64,000 nt of DNA from JAPOXR01 sp963664715 (GCA_963664715.2 CAXXUY010000017.1:1-64000); one strand, 5' to 3'. Shown: positions 9,119 through 18,942, counted from the first letter of the stretch. Translations and numbers: made by a program. Notes: a model not told the origin generated them from the letters alone.

Positions 9119-9868
9119 ATGCTACTTCCATTCAGGGACAAGAATCCGTCGAAGCGAAAACCCTTCGTTACCTACGGCCTGATTGCGATCAATGGCCTCG
9201 TCTTCCTGGCCTACTGGCCATTGTTCAACGACCAGTCAGCGCTTCATGAGTTCTATTTCGAATGGGCGTTGATTCCCATTGCCGTGATGAATGGTCATCA
9301 GGCTCTCGGCCTTCTGACCTCGATGTTCCTGCATGGCGGGATCATCCATATCTGCGGCAATATGCTTGCGCTTCACATATATGGTGACAACCTCGAAGAC
9401 ACACTCGGGCATGTCCCCTTCCTGCTCTTCTATCTGTTTTGCGGCGTCGCTGCCGCGGTAGCACACACGGCTCTGAACCCGACCTCATATGTTCCGACGG
9501 TCGGAGCATCCGGTGCAATCGCCGGCGTCATGGGCGGATACATGCTGATGTTTCCCAAGGCCCGCATCGATATCCTCATCTTTCTGGTTTTCATCATTCG
9601 GGTTTTCTCGGTCAGTGCCTGGATCGTGCTTGGCATCTGGATCGTGCTCCAATTCCGTGGTGCTGCGTCATACGGAAGCGACAGCTTTGTCGCCTACGGG
9701 GCCCATATCGCCGGATTCCTGGTCGGGGCTGTATTGATAGTTCCCGCATGGTTGCGCCGAGGCGGCACCAGATTCTGGAGCGTTACCGGCGGACACCCGG
9801 ATCACCCGGAAGCTCGCTCGGCACAGATTACGAGGTTTCCGACAGTCCGGAGAAGAAAGGGCCGCTAG
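9119..9868 (+). CDS. rhomboid-family intramembrane serine protease
   Basis: Cleaves transmembrane substrates within the inner membrane. The 249-residue protein from the ATG at 9119 has six or so hydrophobic segments. It carries the full rhomboid active site: HGG and HICGNM in helix 2 (near residues 72-82), GASGAIAG with nucleophile S131, and AYGAHIAG with catalytic H196. A C-terminal basic tail (VRRRKGR) follows the last helix. It converges with argF with only five bases between the stops. Confidence 0.92.
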   Translation: MLLPFRDKNPSKRKPFVTYGLIAINGLVFLAYWPLFNDQSALHEFYFEWALIPIAVMNGHQALGLLTSMFLHGGIIHICGNMLALHIYGDNLEDTLGHVPFLLFYLFCGVAAAVAHTALNPTSYVPTVGASGAIAGVMGGYMLMFPKARIDILIFLVFIIRVFSVSAWIVLGIWIVLQFRGAASYGSDSFVAYGAHIAGFLVGAVLIVPAWLRRGGTRFWSVTGGHPDHPEARSAQITRFPTVRRRKGR

Positions 9869-9873
9869 GAATC

Positions 9874-10800
9874 CTAAAGGCCGAGACACCAGCGCAGGAT
9901 CGCCTTCTGTACGTGCAGCCTGTTTTCTGCCTCTTCGAATACAACGGAGCGGTTGCTGTCCAATACCTCAGACGTCACTTCCTCACCCCGGTGCGCCGGA
10001 AGGCAATGCATGAAGATCGCCCCGTCCCCGGCAGCGTCCATTATCCGCTGATTGACCTGGTAACTGCCGAGAAGTTCATAGGCGCGCTCCCTGGCGGCGG
10101 AATCGTCATGCATCGAGTACCAGGTATCCGTAACAACAAGGTCCGAGCCTGGAACTGCAAGGAGCGGGTCCGGTTCAAATTCGATCCTGCTGCCCTTGGA
10201 CCTTGCGAATTCCACGCAGGCCCCAATAGGATTCAGCTGACCCGGACCGGAAAAGACCAAGTCAAAGCCGAACTGACCTGCTGCCTCGACAAGCGAATTG
10301 CAGACATTGCTGCCTGCACCCAGCCAGGTAACCCGCCTTCCCCTTATCGATCCGATAGTCTCCTCGAATGTCATGACGTCGGCCATGATCTGGCACGGAT
10401 GGGATGAATTGGTCAGGCCGTTGATGACCGGAATCGATGCGTGGGCCGCAAACTCCCTGACCACTTCGGCCCCAAACGTTCTGATCAGCGCGATGTCGGC
10501 ATACCGGGAGACCACCCGGGATGTGTCTCCGATTGATTCTCCGTGGCCGAGTTGGAGGTCCTGTCCGGAAAGCACAATCGACTGACCTCCCAACTGGCGC
10601 ACGCCGACATCAATTGACACTCTCGTTCGCGTGGAGGGCTTTTCGAAGATCAGGGCTGCCAGTATTCCTTCAAGCGGCCTTTCGTCATCCGGTGTGCCCC
10701 TGGTTCGCCCCGACCTTGCCTGCTTCATCGACTTCGCCTGGCCCAGGATCGCATGCAGTTCACCTGGGTCGACATCCGACAATTCCAGGAAATCAGGCAT
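9874..10800 (-). CDS. argF: ornithine carbamoyltransferase
   Basis: Makes citrulline from ornithine and carbamoyl phosphate in arginine synthesis (cytoplasm). It is 308 residues. The carbamoyl-phosphate loop STRTR sits at residues 56-60 and the ornithine-site motif HCLPAHRG near 262. The TNSSHPCQIMAD segment contains the conserved HPCQ. The start overlaps the argD stop by eight bases, so argD-argF is one transcription unit. Confidence 0.96.
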   Translation of the reverse strand: MPDFLELSDVDPGELHAILGQAKSMKQARSGRTRGTPDDERPLEGILAALIFEKPSTRTRVSIDVGVRQLGGQSIVLSGQDLQLGHGESIGDTSRVVSRYADIALIRTFGAEVVREFAAHASIPVINGLTNSSHPCQIMADVMTFEETIGSIRGRRVTWLGAGSNVCNSLVEAAGQFGFDLVFSGPGQLNPIGACVEFARSKGSRIEFEPDPLLAVPGSDLVVTDTWYSMHDDSAARERAYELLGSYQVNQRIMDAAGDGAIFMHCLPAHRGEEVTSEVLDSNRSVVFEEAENRLHVQKAILRWCLGL

Positions 10801-11977
10801 TTATGCCCACTGCCAATCGGGTGGCAGCCCGGTCGATCCGGGCGCAACCATCGGCGAGTTCATCCGCTGTAATGTTGAGAGGCGGCAGGATACGAGCCAC
10901 GTTTCCACCGGCCGGAACCATGAGCAGATCCTCGTCAAATCCGGCCTTGATAACATCCAGGTTCTTGACCTTGCAGACCAGCCCCAGCATGAGACCTGCG
11001 CCGCGAACCTCCTCGAATACATCCGGGTGCGTGCCGACAATGGCCTCCAGCGACTGCCTCAGACTCCCTGCACTGACCCGGACCTTCTCCAGGAAATCCT
11101 CATCTGAAACAATCTTCAGCACCTCAAGACCGACCGCGCATGCGAGAGGGTTACCGCCATAGGTTGAACCATGTGTCCCGGCAGTCATACCCGCAGCAGC
11201 ACGTTCACTTGCGAGACAGGCTCCGAGCGGGAATCCCCCACCGATCCCCTTGGCGACAGCCATGATGTCCGGCACGATGTTCTCCCACTCGTGGGCAAAG
11301 AGTCGTCCGGTCCGCCCCATGCCACACTGGATTTCATCGAGGATCAGCAATGCTCCTGTGCTGTCGCACAATTCCCTCAGCGCAGTCAGATATCCGTTTG
11401 CCAGAGGGACAATTCCGCCTTCCCCCAGCACAGGCTCAACCATGATGGCAGCCGTGCGTTCCGATACGGCCGACCTGACCTCGCCGATATCGCCAACAGG
11501 AACCTGGTGGAATCCCGGGGTAAGGGGGCCGAAACCATCCGTCAGCTTTTGACCCCCGGAGGCGGAGATCATCGAAATGGTTCTGCCGTGGAATGATTCC
11601 CTGAGCGTGATGATCTCGTTTCTTTCGGGTTGTTCCATCGCATGCCAGTAGCGCCGCGCCACCTTTACGGCTGCCTCTGTCGCTTCTGTTCCCGAATTCG
11701 TGAAGAAGACCCTGTCCGCGAATGTCCTGCTTGCCAGCTGGTCGGCCAGTTCCTCCTGCGCAGGGATCCGATACAGGTTGGAGGTGTGCCAGATCCGGGC
11801 AGCCTGGCTCGTCAAGGCTTCAACCAACCCGGGATGAGCATGTCCGAGTATGTTGACCGCAATACCTGCGCCGAAGTCGAGAAACCTTCGGCCATCATCA
11901 CTGGTCAACCAGCTTCCTTCACCTTTGACAAATGCAAACGGCGTCCGCTCATATGTAGGCATTACGGATGACGACAT
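10793..11977 (-). CDS. argD: acetylornithine aminotransferase
   Basis: PLP enzyme that converts N-acetylglutamate semialdehyde to N-acetylornithine; many homologues also serve lysine synthesis. It is 394 residues from the ATG at 11977 (MSSSVMPTYERTPF). Family marks are the N-terminal YERTPFAFVKGEG, the PLP-phosphate site TNSGTEATEAAVK, the aspartate in LILDEIQCGMGR, and the Schiff-base lysine in MAVAKGIGGGFPLGA. It is the first gene of argD-argF and divergent from gcrA. Confidence 0.95.
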   Translation of the reverse strand: MSSSVMPTYERTPFAFVKGEGSWLTSDDGRRFLDFGAGIAVNILGHAHPGLVEALTSQAARIWHTSNLYRIPAQEELADQLASRTFADRVFFTNSGTEATEAAVKVARRYWHAMEQPERNEIITLRESFHGRTISMISASGGQKLTDGFGPLTPGFHQVPVGDIGEVRSAVSERTAAIMVEPVLGEGGIVPLANGYLTALRELCDSTGALLILDEIQCGMGRTGRLFAHEWENIVPDIMAVAKGIGGGFPLGACLASERAAAGMTAGTHGSTYGGNPLACAVGLEVLKIVSDEDFLEKVRVSAGSLRQSLEAIVGTHPDVFEEVRGAGLMLGLVCKVKNLDVIKAGFDEDLLMVPAGGNVARILPPLNITADELADGCARIDRAATRLAVGINA

Positions 11978-12292
11978 GACAGCCCCGAAGTCAGTGAACA
12001 GGCGTCTAAACAAGCTTTGCAGCGCGGAGTCAAATCCAATCACATGCTGCAAGGGGCAACTTCAGGCAAGGCACCACCAGGGAAGTGGACAATCTGGCCA
12101 CAACCCGGGCCAGTTTCGAAGCGAAGACCTGCCGGGATTGGAGCAATCCGGAAGCAGTATCTTGAAAGAACTGCATTCATCAATATCTTGGTGAGACAGG
12201 ACATGCCCTCTGCCCAAGGCGGAGATCGGCGGCGGCGAATTGTGACGCAGCCTGGAATTGTGTGCCAGGCGGCTAAATGACGGAGAGCAACA

Positions 12293-12835
12293 GTGGCTTG
12301 GGACACCGAACGCACCGAACGCCTGCTGGCGTTGCACCGAGAGGGAAAGACTGCTGGAGAAATAGGTGCAGAGTTGGGCGTCACGCGCAATGCGGTCATC
12401 GGCAAGCTCCACCGGATGGGGATGGCCAAGAAAAGAATGGCAGCAGCTCAACAAGAGCCGGAGCCGGTTGCTGAGCCACAGTCAGACGGCATAGTCGACA
12501 AACCGGATGTCAACGATGTGCCAACTGAAGAGCCGCCAATCCAATCGACCGAAGCTGAGGTTGAGGACGACCGGGACAGAATCGAAGCCCACAGGCAGTC
12601 GGCGAAGACTGCCGAGGAGAAATCCCTGCGTCTGTCACTCATGGAATTGACCTCGCGAACCTGCAAGTGGCCGATAGGAGATCCTGCTACAGATGACTTC
12701 TGGTTTTGCGGACTGCCGAGCCAGCCCGGAAAACCCTATTGCGAGGCGCACAACAATCTTGCCTGCCAGCCCCTGACCTCTCGACGCGACCGGAAACTGG
12801 CCCGGAAATCGCAAATGCGGGCACTCAGAAGCTGA
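12293..12835 (+). CDS. gcrA: GcrA-family cell-cycle regulator
   Basis: Sigma70-associated transcription factor that acts at methylated GANTC promoters in alphaproteobacteria. It is 180 residues with a GTG start and GGAG eight bases upstream. The N-terminal HTH-like domain (residues 1-45) holds WDTERTERLLALHREGKTA and GVTRNAVIGKLHRMG. An acidic linker of about 70 residues follows. The C-terminal part has CKWPIGDP, FCGLP and YCEAH, where conserved cysteines and histidine could bind metal. It is a strong taxonomic marker for the window. Confidence 0.95.
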   Translation: MAWDTERTERLLALHREGKTAGEIGAELGVTRNAVIGKLHRMGMAKKRMAAAQQEPEPVAEPQSDGIVDKPDVNDVPTEEPPIQSTEAEVEDDRDRIEAHRQSAKTAEEKSLRLSLMELTSRTCKWPIGDPATDDFWFCGLPSQPGKPYCEAHNNLACQPLTSRRDRKLARKSQMRALRS

Positions 12836-12891
12836 ACGGGTCCTGTTGACCGGCTCGCCGTGCCTTCATCTGACATGAACTGACATGTCTG

Positions 12892-12907
12892 TCCGGTTTG
12901 CACCGGA
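12892..12907. terminator. possible hairpin between convergent gcrA and tctA
   Basis: TCCGGT-TTGC-ACCGGA is a perfect 6-bp stem with a 4-nt loop in the 150-base gap between the convergent genes. No T-run follows, so the terminator role is weakly supported. Confidence 0.3.
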
Positions 12908-12985
12908 ATTGCCGGGAATTCTGATTTGCAGGCCGTCGATACGACGCAATCGCTGCTGACAGGTGCAGCTGCCAGCCGCTCCTCG

Positions 12986-14512
12986 TCAGGACATCCTTTC
13001 CTTCAGTTTTCTCCTGACCACGGCAAACAGCGGCAGGAAAAGCAGGATCAGTGCGACGACCGTGATCGGTCCGGCAATGGGCCGATTGAGGAAGATCATC
13101 CAACTGCCATCCGACAGCAGCAGGGATTGCCTCAGTGTCGGCTCCGCAATCGGACCCAGAACGATTGCAAGGACGGCGGGGGCCAGCGGATAGTTGAGGA
13201 TTCGAAGCAGGAATGCCCCTATCCCGAAGAACATCATCAGCCATACATCGTAGATGTTCTGGTAGGCCGCATAAACGCCAACGACCGACAACACGAAAAT
13301 CAGCGGTGCCAGAATCGAAAACGGCATCCGGAGAACCCGCAGGAACAGCGGAATGAACGCTATGTTGACGATCACCGCGATGACGTTCGAAATGTAGAAC
13401 GAGCCGATCAGCGGCCAAACGAAGTCAGGCTGGTCTGTAAACAGCCTTGGCCCGGGCGTCAGGCCCCAAATCACCATGCCCGCGAGCAGCACAGCTGTCG
13501 TCGGCGAACCCGGAATCCCCAATGTCATCATTGGCAGCATGGCGCCTGTCGACGCGGAGTTGTTCGCCGCCTCGGGTGCTGCCACGCCGTCGGGCGCGCC
13601 CTTTCCGAACTTCTCCTTGTCCCTGGCAACCATCTTGGTCACACCGTAAGCCATCAGGGATCCGGGAGTTGCACCGGCAGCCGGAAGGATTCCGACAAAG
13701 AAACCAAGCAGGGAACCGATCAGGGTGCCCTTCCAGGCGTCGGAAAACTGGGCAAGTGCATCCTTGATCCGACCCAGCGTGATCCGTGCCTCGGTCATCT
13801 CGGACTTGTCACGGGTGGTATTCACGGTCCAGAGCATTTCTCCGATTCCGTACACTCCGATTGCGAGGACAAGAAACTGGATTCCCCGGCTGAACCACTC
13901 GGTTGAATCAAACAGCAGCAACCTGGGAGCGCCCGATATGATGTCAAACCCGACCGACGACATGATCAGGCCGAAACAGATCGAGATCAGGGTCTTTGGA
14001 ATGTCGTCACCGCTCAGTCCGACAAACGTGGCAAACGCGACCAGCATGAGTGCAAAGACCTCGGGGTTGCCGAATTTGAGAGCAACCGAGGCCAACAAGG
14101 GTGCAGCTCCGGTGAAAATCAGGTTGGCAACAGTTCCGCCCACGAATGATGCGACGGCCGCGATGACCAACGCCCGCTCCGCCCGTCCCTGCAGCGCCAT
14201 GGGCCGGCCATCAAAAGTCGTCGCGACCGCAGTGGATGCGCCCGGTATTCCCAGCGTAATCGAAGAGATCGCGCCACCGTACATCGCGCCGTAATAGATG
14301 GCCGCCAGAAATATCATCGGAGACGTGGCGTTACCTGTCATCTGCTGGATGACAAAGGTGAACGGCAGCAGAATTGCCACGCCGTTGACCGAGCCGAGAC
14401 CCGGCATTGCGCCGACAAACAGGCCGATCACGACGCCCATGAGCGCCAGGCCGAGATTGAATGGCTGCAACGCGACGACAATGCCGTCGAACAGGAGTAC
14501 AATTACGTCCAT
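12986..14512 (-). CDS. tctA: tripartite tricarboxylate transporter large permease
   Basis: Large membrane subunit of a TTT-family carboxylate importer, 508 residues with about 11-12 helices. Family motifs are GAMPGLGSVNGVAILLP near residue 35, GILPAAGATPGSLMAYG near 275, and TLGIPGSPTTAVLLAGM near 345. It is the last gene of the tctC-tctB-tctA run and of the larger minus-strand locus beginning with gntR. The linkage suggests it imports the acid handled by the upstream CoA enzymes. Confidence 0.95.
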   Translation of the reverse strand: MDVIVLLFDGIVVALQPFNLGLALMGVVIGLFVGAMPGLGSVNGVAILLPFTFVIQQMTGNATSPMIFLAAIYYGAMYGGAISSITLGIPGASTAVATTFDGRPMALQGRAERALVIAAVASFVGGTVANLIFTGAAPLLASVALKFGNPEVFALMLVAFATFVGLSGDDIPKTLISICFGLIMSSVGFDIISGAPRLLLFDSTEWFSRGIQFLVLAIGVYGIGEMLWTVNTTRDKSEMTEARITLGRIKDALAQFSDAWKGTLIGSLLGFFVGILPAAGATPGSLMAYGVTKMVARDKEKFGKGAPDGVAAPEAANNSASTGAMLPMMTLGIPGSPTTAVLLAGMVIWGLTPGPRLFTDQPDFVWPLIGSFYISNVIAVIVNIAFIPLFLRVLRMPFSILAPLIFVLSVVGVYAAYQNIYDVWLMMFFGIGAFLLRILNYPLAPAVLAIVLGPIAEPTLRQSLLLSDGSWMIFLNRPIAGPITVVALILLFLPLFAVVRRKLKERMS

Positions 14513-14594
14513 TTCACCATCTCACGGACCGCCCTCCGCCTGCAGATCGGCGTGCCGGTGGCCTCTTCGGTCTGACGCATTCGCCATCACGCGG

Positions 14595-15128
14595 CTACAG
14601 GAAGATATCATAGAGCGGGATGAACCAATCATCGAGATACCCCTTCGGCAGGACAATTCTCATCGCCACATCAAAGAAGAAAAAGCAGAAGACCGGAACG
14701 GCGATCGATATCAGCACTGACGTCACCAAGTGGTGCTTGCCAAGAAAGTAGATGTAGTAGAACAGGAAAATCGGGATGGCCCCGTAGAATCCGACAAATC
14801 GGATCAGGAACAGAAACACGAAGAGTCCGCCCCCGACCTTGATAAGCATCGACTTGCCGTAGCTGTCAAGAAACTGCTCGCTGGATCGTGATTCCGGTGT
14901 TCGCCGGAGATACCAGTTAAAGATCACAACCAGCGATGATATGAGCATCGCCATCGAAAGCCAGAAGGGCCAGAAACCGCTTCCTGGCCCCGTATTGTCG
15001 ACATTGATTCCAATGTTGGCGAATCGAACGGCATCCGGGTCCCATGATGGCCCTTCACCGCTCTTCCACATCAGGTAGATGGAGAAGAGGGCAATGAGAA
15101 TTGCGGCGACAAGTTCGGCAATTCGCAT
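14595..15128 (-). CDS. tctB: tripartite tricarboxylate transporter small permease
   Basis: Small membrane subunit of the TTT importer, 177 residues. Four hydrophobic segments lie at about 5-20, 50-70, 95-125 and 130-155. GAGGG precedes the ATG. The phenylalanine-rich stretch VFCFFFFDVAMRIVLPKGY near the C-terminus is typical of TctB. It lies between tctC and tctA. Confidence 0.9.
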   Translation of the reverse strand: MRIAELVAAILIALFSIYLMWKSGEGPSWDPDAVRFANIGINVDNTGPGSGFWPFWLSMAMLISSLVVIFNWYLRRTPESRSSEQFLDSYGKSMLIKVGGGLFVFLFLIRFVGFYGAIPIFLFYYIYFLGKHHLVTSVLISIAVPVFCFFFFDVAMRIVLPKGYLDDWFIPLYDIFL

Positions 15129-15173
15129 CTGTAGGCCCTCTTCACCAAGCAGGTTAGTGTGTCGACAGCCGGT

Positions 15174-16142
15174 CTACTTGATGTCGCCGGATGCCCTCAG
15201 AATGGTCTCATGCCGAGAGCGCTGAGTTGACCAGTAGTCCTTCAGGCCGTCACCGGTCAGGTATTCGCCGATCATCGACTTGTCGCTCTTGTACTTCTGC
15301 CATTCGGGCGAGTCATAGACCCTCTGGAACAGGTCGGTGTAGTACGCCACGGCGTCAGCCGACATGCCGGGAGCGCCGACAACTGCTCTCTGCATGTAGT
15401 ATGCAAAATTATCGCCACGTTCGGTGAGGGTCGGAAGATCTGGGAACATCGGCAGGCGTTCCGAAGTGAAGGCCACCAGTGGCACAACATCACCGGACTC
15501 GTAGAACCCGAGTGCCTCCGAAGGATTGTTCACCGACGACGTGATCTGCTGACCTGCGAGATCCTTGGCCACTGCACCGCCGCCCTTGTACGGAATGTAC
15601 TTCATTTCCAGCCCGTAAGTGTCGTTGAGGAAGTTTGTGATGATCTCGTCCTCCTGCGCACTTCCGGTTCCACCCATCACCCAGTCGGACCCGCGGGCCT
15701 TGGCTTCGGCGAGAAACTCGTCAAATGTGTTGATGCCCGTATCCTTGTGGACCCACAGAATGAACGTGTCTTCCGCCATGCGGCCGATCGGTTCAAATGT
15801 CATGATGTCCACTTCAAGGCCTGGCTGCCTGAGTGGAGTCGTAAAGAACGAATTCAGTGTCACCATGATCGTGTGATCCGGATCCGCTGCATTCTTCATC
15901 GCGACAAGTGCTTCCGCCCCGGAGCCGCCGGCTTTGTTGGTCGGAACCAGCGGCCGTCCAGCCATGTCATTTGCTTCGACGATGGATTGCATCAGTCGCG
16001 CCATCTTGTCGGCACCGCCGCCCTGGCCGGCCATGATGACAAAGTCCACCGGCTTGGTCGGCTCGAATGCCTGAACCGACTGTACGGCAAAGGCTGCCCC
16101 CAGTGCAGACAGGCCGAATGCCAGATTTCTAAGGGTTTTCAT
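15174..16142 (-). CDS. tctC: tripartite tricarboxylate transporter substrate-binding protein
   Basis: Periplasmic (Bug-family) receptor of 322 residues. A very good ribosome site (AAAGGAGGAACACA before ATG) fits its need for high expression. The signal peptide ends near residue 25 (VQAFEPTKPVDFV is the mature start). The Bug-family patches MAGQGGGADKMAR and YIPYKGGGAVAKDLAGQQ are present. The bound ligand is not predictable by family alone; the neighbouring formyl-CoA enzymes point to a small hydroxy- or dicarboxylate. Confidence 0.93.
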   Translation of the reverse strand: MKTLRNLAFGLSALGAAFAVQSVQAFEPTKPVDFVIMAGQGGGADKMARLMQSIVEANDMAGRPLVPTNKAGGSGAEALVAMKNAADPDHTIMVTLNSFFTTPLRQPGLEVDIMTFEPIGRMAEDTFILWVHKDTGINTFDEFLAEAKARGSDWVMGGTGSAQEDEIITNFLNDTYGLEMKYIPYKGGGAVAKDLAGQQITSSVNNPSEALGFYESGDVVPLVAFTSERLPMFPDLPTLTERGDNFAYYMQRAVVGAPGMSADAVAYYTDLFQRVYDSPEWQKYKSDKSMIGEYLTGDGLKDYWSTQRSRHETILRASGDIK

Positions 16143-16165
16143 TGTGTTCCTCCTTTTCGAAGTTG

Positions 16166-16189
16166 CGGTCGTCGGATTCCCGGCGACCG
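16166..16189 (-). other. hairpin just upstream of tctC
   Basis: CGGTCG and CGACCG pair, continue through a T-G wobble and a CGG/CCG step, and close a 4-nt loop. The stem lies between the fhs stop and the tctC ribosome site, so it could mark an mRNA processing end or partial terminator that separates transporter from enzyme expression. Confidence 0.35.
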
Positions 16190-16293
16190 GGTTCTATCCG
16201 CTGCTACGCGGCATCTGGTTAGTCAGCAAACCCAGGTTTCCCCGTAAGACCACTGCCTCAATTGCTCCCGGCAGTAATGCTGCCAGCCATTAT

Positions 16294-17964
16294 TCAAAAC
16301 AGTCCCTCCACTTCGCCGTGGGCGTTGAGCATGATTGACTCTGCTGCCGGAACCCTCGGCAAGCCCGGCATGGTCATGATCTCGCCACAAATTGCTACCA
16401 CGAACCCGGCTCCGGCAGACAGCCTCACTTCCCTTACGGGAATCGAGTGTCCCTCTGGCGCTCCCCTGCGACCGGGATCGGTTGTAAAGCTGTACTGCGT
16501 CTTGGCCATGCAGACCGGGAGATTGCCATAGCCCGCATCTTCCCACTGGCGCAACTGGTCACGGATCTTGCTGTCGGCATTGACCTCGGTGGCCCTGTAG
16601 ACCTCCTTTGCGATGGTCTCGATCTTTTCGAGCAGGCCCAGATCAGAACCGTAGAGCGGCCGGTATTCGGCGTCACCGCTGTCGACGATTTCAACGACCT
16701 TTTTCGCAAGATCCTCGGTTCCTTCCGATCCGAGCGCCCAGTGCCTGCAAACTACGGCTTCCGCGTCCTGCGAAACCGCATAGTCTCGCACTGCACCCAC
16801 CTCCGCATCCGTGTCCGAAACGAAGTGGTTTACGGCGACCACTGACGGAACACCAAACTTCCGGATGTTCTCGATATGCCGTCCGAGATTGCAGCATCCC
16901 CGCCTGACCGCTTCAACGTTTTCGGTGCCGAGATCCTCCCTGGCCACCCCACCGTTCATCTTGAGCGCCCTGACCGTGGCAACGATAACCACGGCCTTGG
17001 GAGCGAGACCGGCCTGCCGGCACTTGATGTTAAGGAATTTCTCGGCGCCAAGGTCTGCACCGAACCCGGCTTCGGTAACGACATAATCAGCGAGTTTCAG
17101 CGCCGTCCGCGTCGCTATGACCGAATTGCAGCCATGTGCAATATTGGCAAACGGACCGCCATGGACAAATGCCGGATTGTTTTCGAGAGTCTGCACAAGA
17201 TTTGGCTGCATGGCCTGCTGTAGCAGCACTGTCATGGCACCATCCGCTCCGATGTCCCGGCAAAAGACAGGCGACCTGTCCCTTCGGTAGGCGACAATAA
17301 TGTTGCCAAGTCTTTTCTGCAGGTCACCAAGATCCGTCGCCAGGCAGAGAACAGCCATGACTTCGGACGCAACCGTGATATCGAAGCCCGCTTCCCTCGG
17401 AAACCCGTTGGCCACCCCGCCCAGACTGCAGGTGATCTGGCGTAGTGCGCGGTCGTTCATGTCCATGACCCGTCGCCACGTCACCCTTCGAGCGTCGATT
17501 CCCAGCTTGTTGCCCCAATAGATATGATTGTCGATCATTGCCGACAGCAAATTGTGCGCCGATGTAATCGCGTGGAAATCACCCGTGAAGTGCAGGTTCA
17601 TTTCTTCCATCGGCACAACCTGCGCGCGCCCACCGCCCGCTGCACCACCCTTCATGCCAAAACAGGGCCCCAGTGAGGCTTCCCGTATGCAGATTGCCGC
17701 GTTCTTTCCGATCCGGTTCAGGGCATCACCCAGACCGACGGTCGTGGTGGTCTTCCCCTCCCCCGCCGGCGTCGGATTGATCGCGGTGACCAGGACGAGA
17801 TTTCCGTCATCCCTGTCGCCAAGCGACTTGATAAACTCGGCCGAGACCTTTGCCTTGTCGTGGCCAAATGGCAAAAGGTCACTTGCGGGAATGTTCAGCC
17901 TGGCGCCGATATCGGTTATCGGCAGCTTGTCTGCAGCCCTGGCGATTTCGATGTCTGTCTTCAT
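16294..17964 (-). CDS. fhs: formate-tetrahydrofolate ligase
   Basis: Makes 10-formyl-THF from formate, THF and ATP. It is 556 residues from the ATG at 17964; a TTG three codons upstream is the alternative start. The P-loop-like NPTPAGEGKTTTTVG is near residues 62-76, followed by REASLGPCFGMKGGAAGGG, DFHAITSAHNLL and AGFGADLGAEKF. Length and motifs match bacterial FTHFS. It sits 24 bases after the formyltransferase-like gene in an operon with formyl-CoA enzymes, so its formate probably comes from formyl-CoA. Confidence 0.96.
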   Translation of the reverse strand: MKTDIEIARAADKLPITDIGARLNIPASDLLPFGHDKAKVSAEFIKSLGDRDDGNLVLVTAINPTPAGEGKTTTTVGLGDALNRIGKNAAICIREASLGPCFGMKGGAAGGGRAQVVPMEEMNLHFTGDFHAITSAHNLLSAMIDNHIYWGNKLGIDARRVTWRRVMDMNDRALRQITCSLGGVANGFPREAGFDITVASEVMAVLCLATDLGDLQKRLGNIIVAYRRDRSPVFCRDIGADGAMTVLLQQAMQPNLVQTLENNPAFVHGGPFANIAHGCNSVIATRTALKLADYVVTEAGFGADLGAEKFLNIKCRQAGLAPKAVVIVATVRALKMNGGVAREDLGTENVEAVRRGCCNLGRHIENIRKFGVPSVVAVNHFVSDTDAEVGAVRDYAVSQDAEAVVCRHWALGSEGTEDLAKKVVEIVDSGDAEYRPLYGSDLGLLEKIETIAKEVYRATEVNADSKIRDQLRQWEDAGYGNLPVCMAKTQYSFTTDPGRRGAPEGHSIPVREVRLSAGAGFVVAICGEIMTMPGLPRVPAAESIMLNAHGEVEGLF

Positions 17965-17988
17965 TGCTTGCAACCGTCCATTTGTCAG

Positions 17989-18906
17989 CTATTCGCCTAG
18001 TGCGGCACCGGACACGATCGCCGCGCCATTCAACCATTCAGCTGCCGGCATCTTCTTGCCGCCTTCCGGCCGGACGCGCCTGACCGCGATGCGACCTCCG
18101 TCCGACTGAACAACAAAACCATCCTCCGACACTTCGGCAATGGTTCCGGGGTTACCCAGGCCGGAGAGTTTTTGGCAATCAAATATCTGGAGTCTCGCTC
18201 CGTTGAACGTGGTCCACGCGCCGGGCTGCGGATTGGTTCCCCTTATCAGGTTATAGACTTCTCCAACCGGCCTGGACCAATCGATCCTGGCGTCGGAACT
18301 CCTGCACCAGCTCTCATAGGTCGCCTTGCTGTCATCCTGCGCAATCCGGGGAGGGTTTCCCGACCTGAACAGTTCGCAGACTTCGGGCAACGACTCGATC
18401 GCTTCGGGAAAGATCTTCTTGAAATAGACGTTACCGAGCGTATCATCCGGGTCGATCATGCATTCCCGCTGCAAGAGAATATCGCCTTCGTCCAGCCCGT
18501 CGGTCGGGTAGAACCAGGAAAACCCGGTTTTTTCCGATCCCCAGATGATTGGCCAGTTGATCGAGCTCGGCCCCCTGTGCAATGGCAACAAGGATGGGTG
18601 AAAACAGATCGAACCCAATTCCGGGATCTCCCTTGCTGCTTTCGGAACGAACAGCGTCACATACGCCATTATCATGAGATCGGCGCTGTAGGATCGCATC
18701 CTTTCAAGGGTTTCACCGTCCTTGAAATTCGGAGGTTGCTCCACGGTGATGCCTGCTTCGAGCGCGGCCTCCTTGAGAGGATCCACAGGTCGTCCCTCCC
18801 TGTCAGGCGCGCAGTAGACGGCGACAACCTCGTCAGTTCCGTCATTCAGCAGCCTGTCGAGGGCCGCCTTGCCGAAGACCTGTTGTCCCATGACCAACAA
18901 TCGCAT
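17989..18906 (-). CDS. 10-formyl-THF hydrolase/formyltransferase-like protein (ALDH1L1 N-domain type)
   Basis: It is 305 residues and resembles the N-terminal hydrolase domain of 10-formyltetrahydrofolate dehydrogenase more than methionyl-tRNA formyltransferase. It has FHPSLLPLHRGPSSINW with the catalytic histidine near residue 106, GFSWFYPTDGLDEGDILLQ with the catalytic aspartate near 142, and a C-terminal FMT-like domain from about 205 (INWSRP-type DWSRPVGEVYNLIRG). No carrier or aldehyde dehydrogenase domain is attached. It could release formate from 10-formyl-THF or move the formyl group to another acceptor. It lies between frc and fhs. Confidence 0.8.
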   Translation of the reverse strand: MRLLVMGQQVFGKAALDRLLNDGTDEVVAVYCAPDREGRPVDPLKEAALEAGITVEQPPNFKDGETLERMRSYSADLMIMAYVTLFVPKAAREIPELGSICFHPSLLPLHRGPSSINWPIIWGSEKTGFSWFYPTDGLDEGDILLQRECMIDPDDTLGNVYFKKIFPEAIESLPEVCELFRSGNPPRIAQDDSKATYESWCRSSDARIDWSRPVGEVYNLIRGTNPQPGAWTTFNGARLQIFDCQKLSGLGNPGTIAEVSEDGFVVQSDGGRIAVRRVRPEGGKKMPAAEWLNGAAIVSGAALGE

Positions 18907-18942
18907 TCAATCCACTCCAGTTCCTGCCGTATTTCCGCCGAC

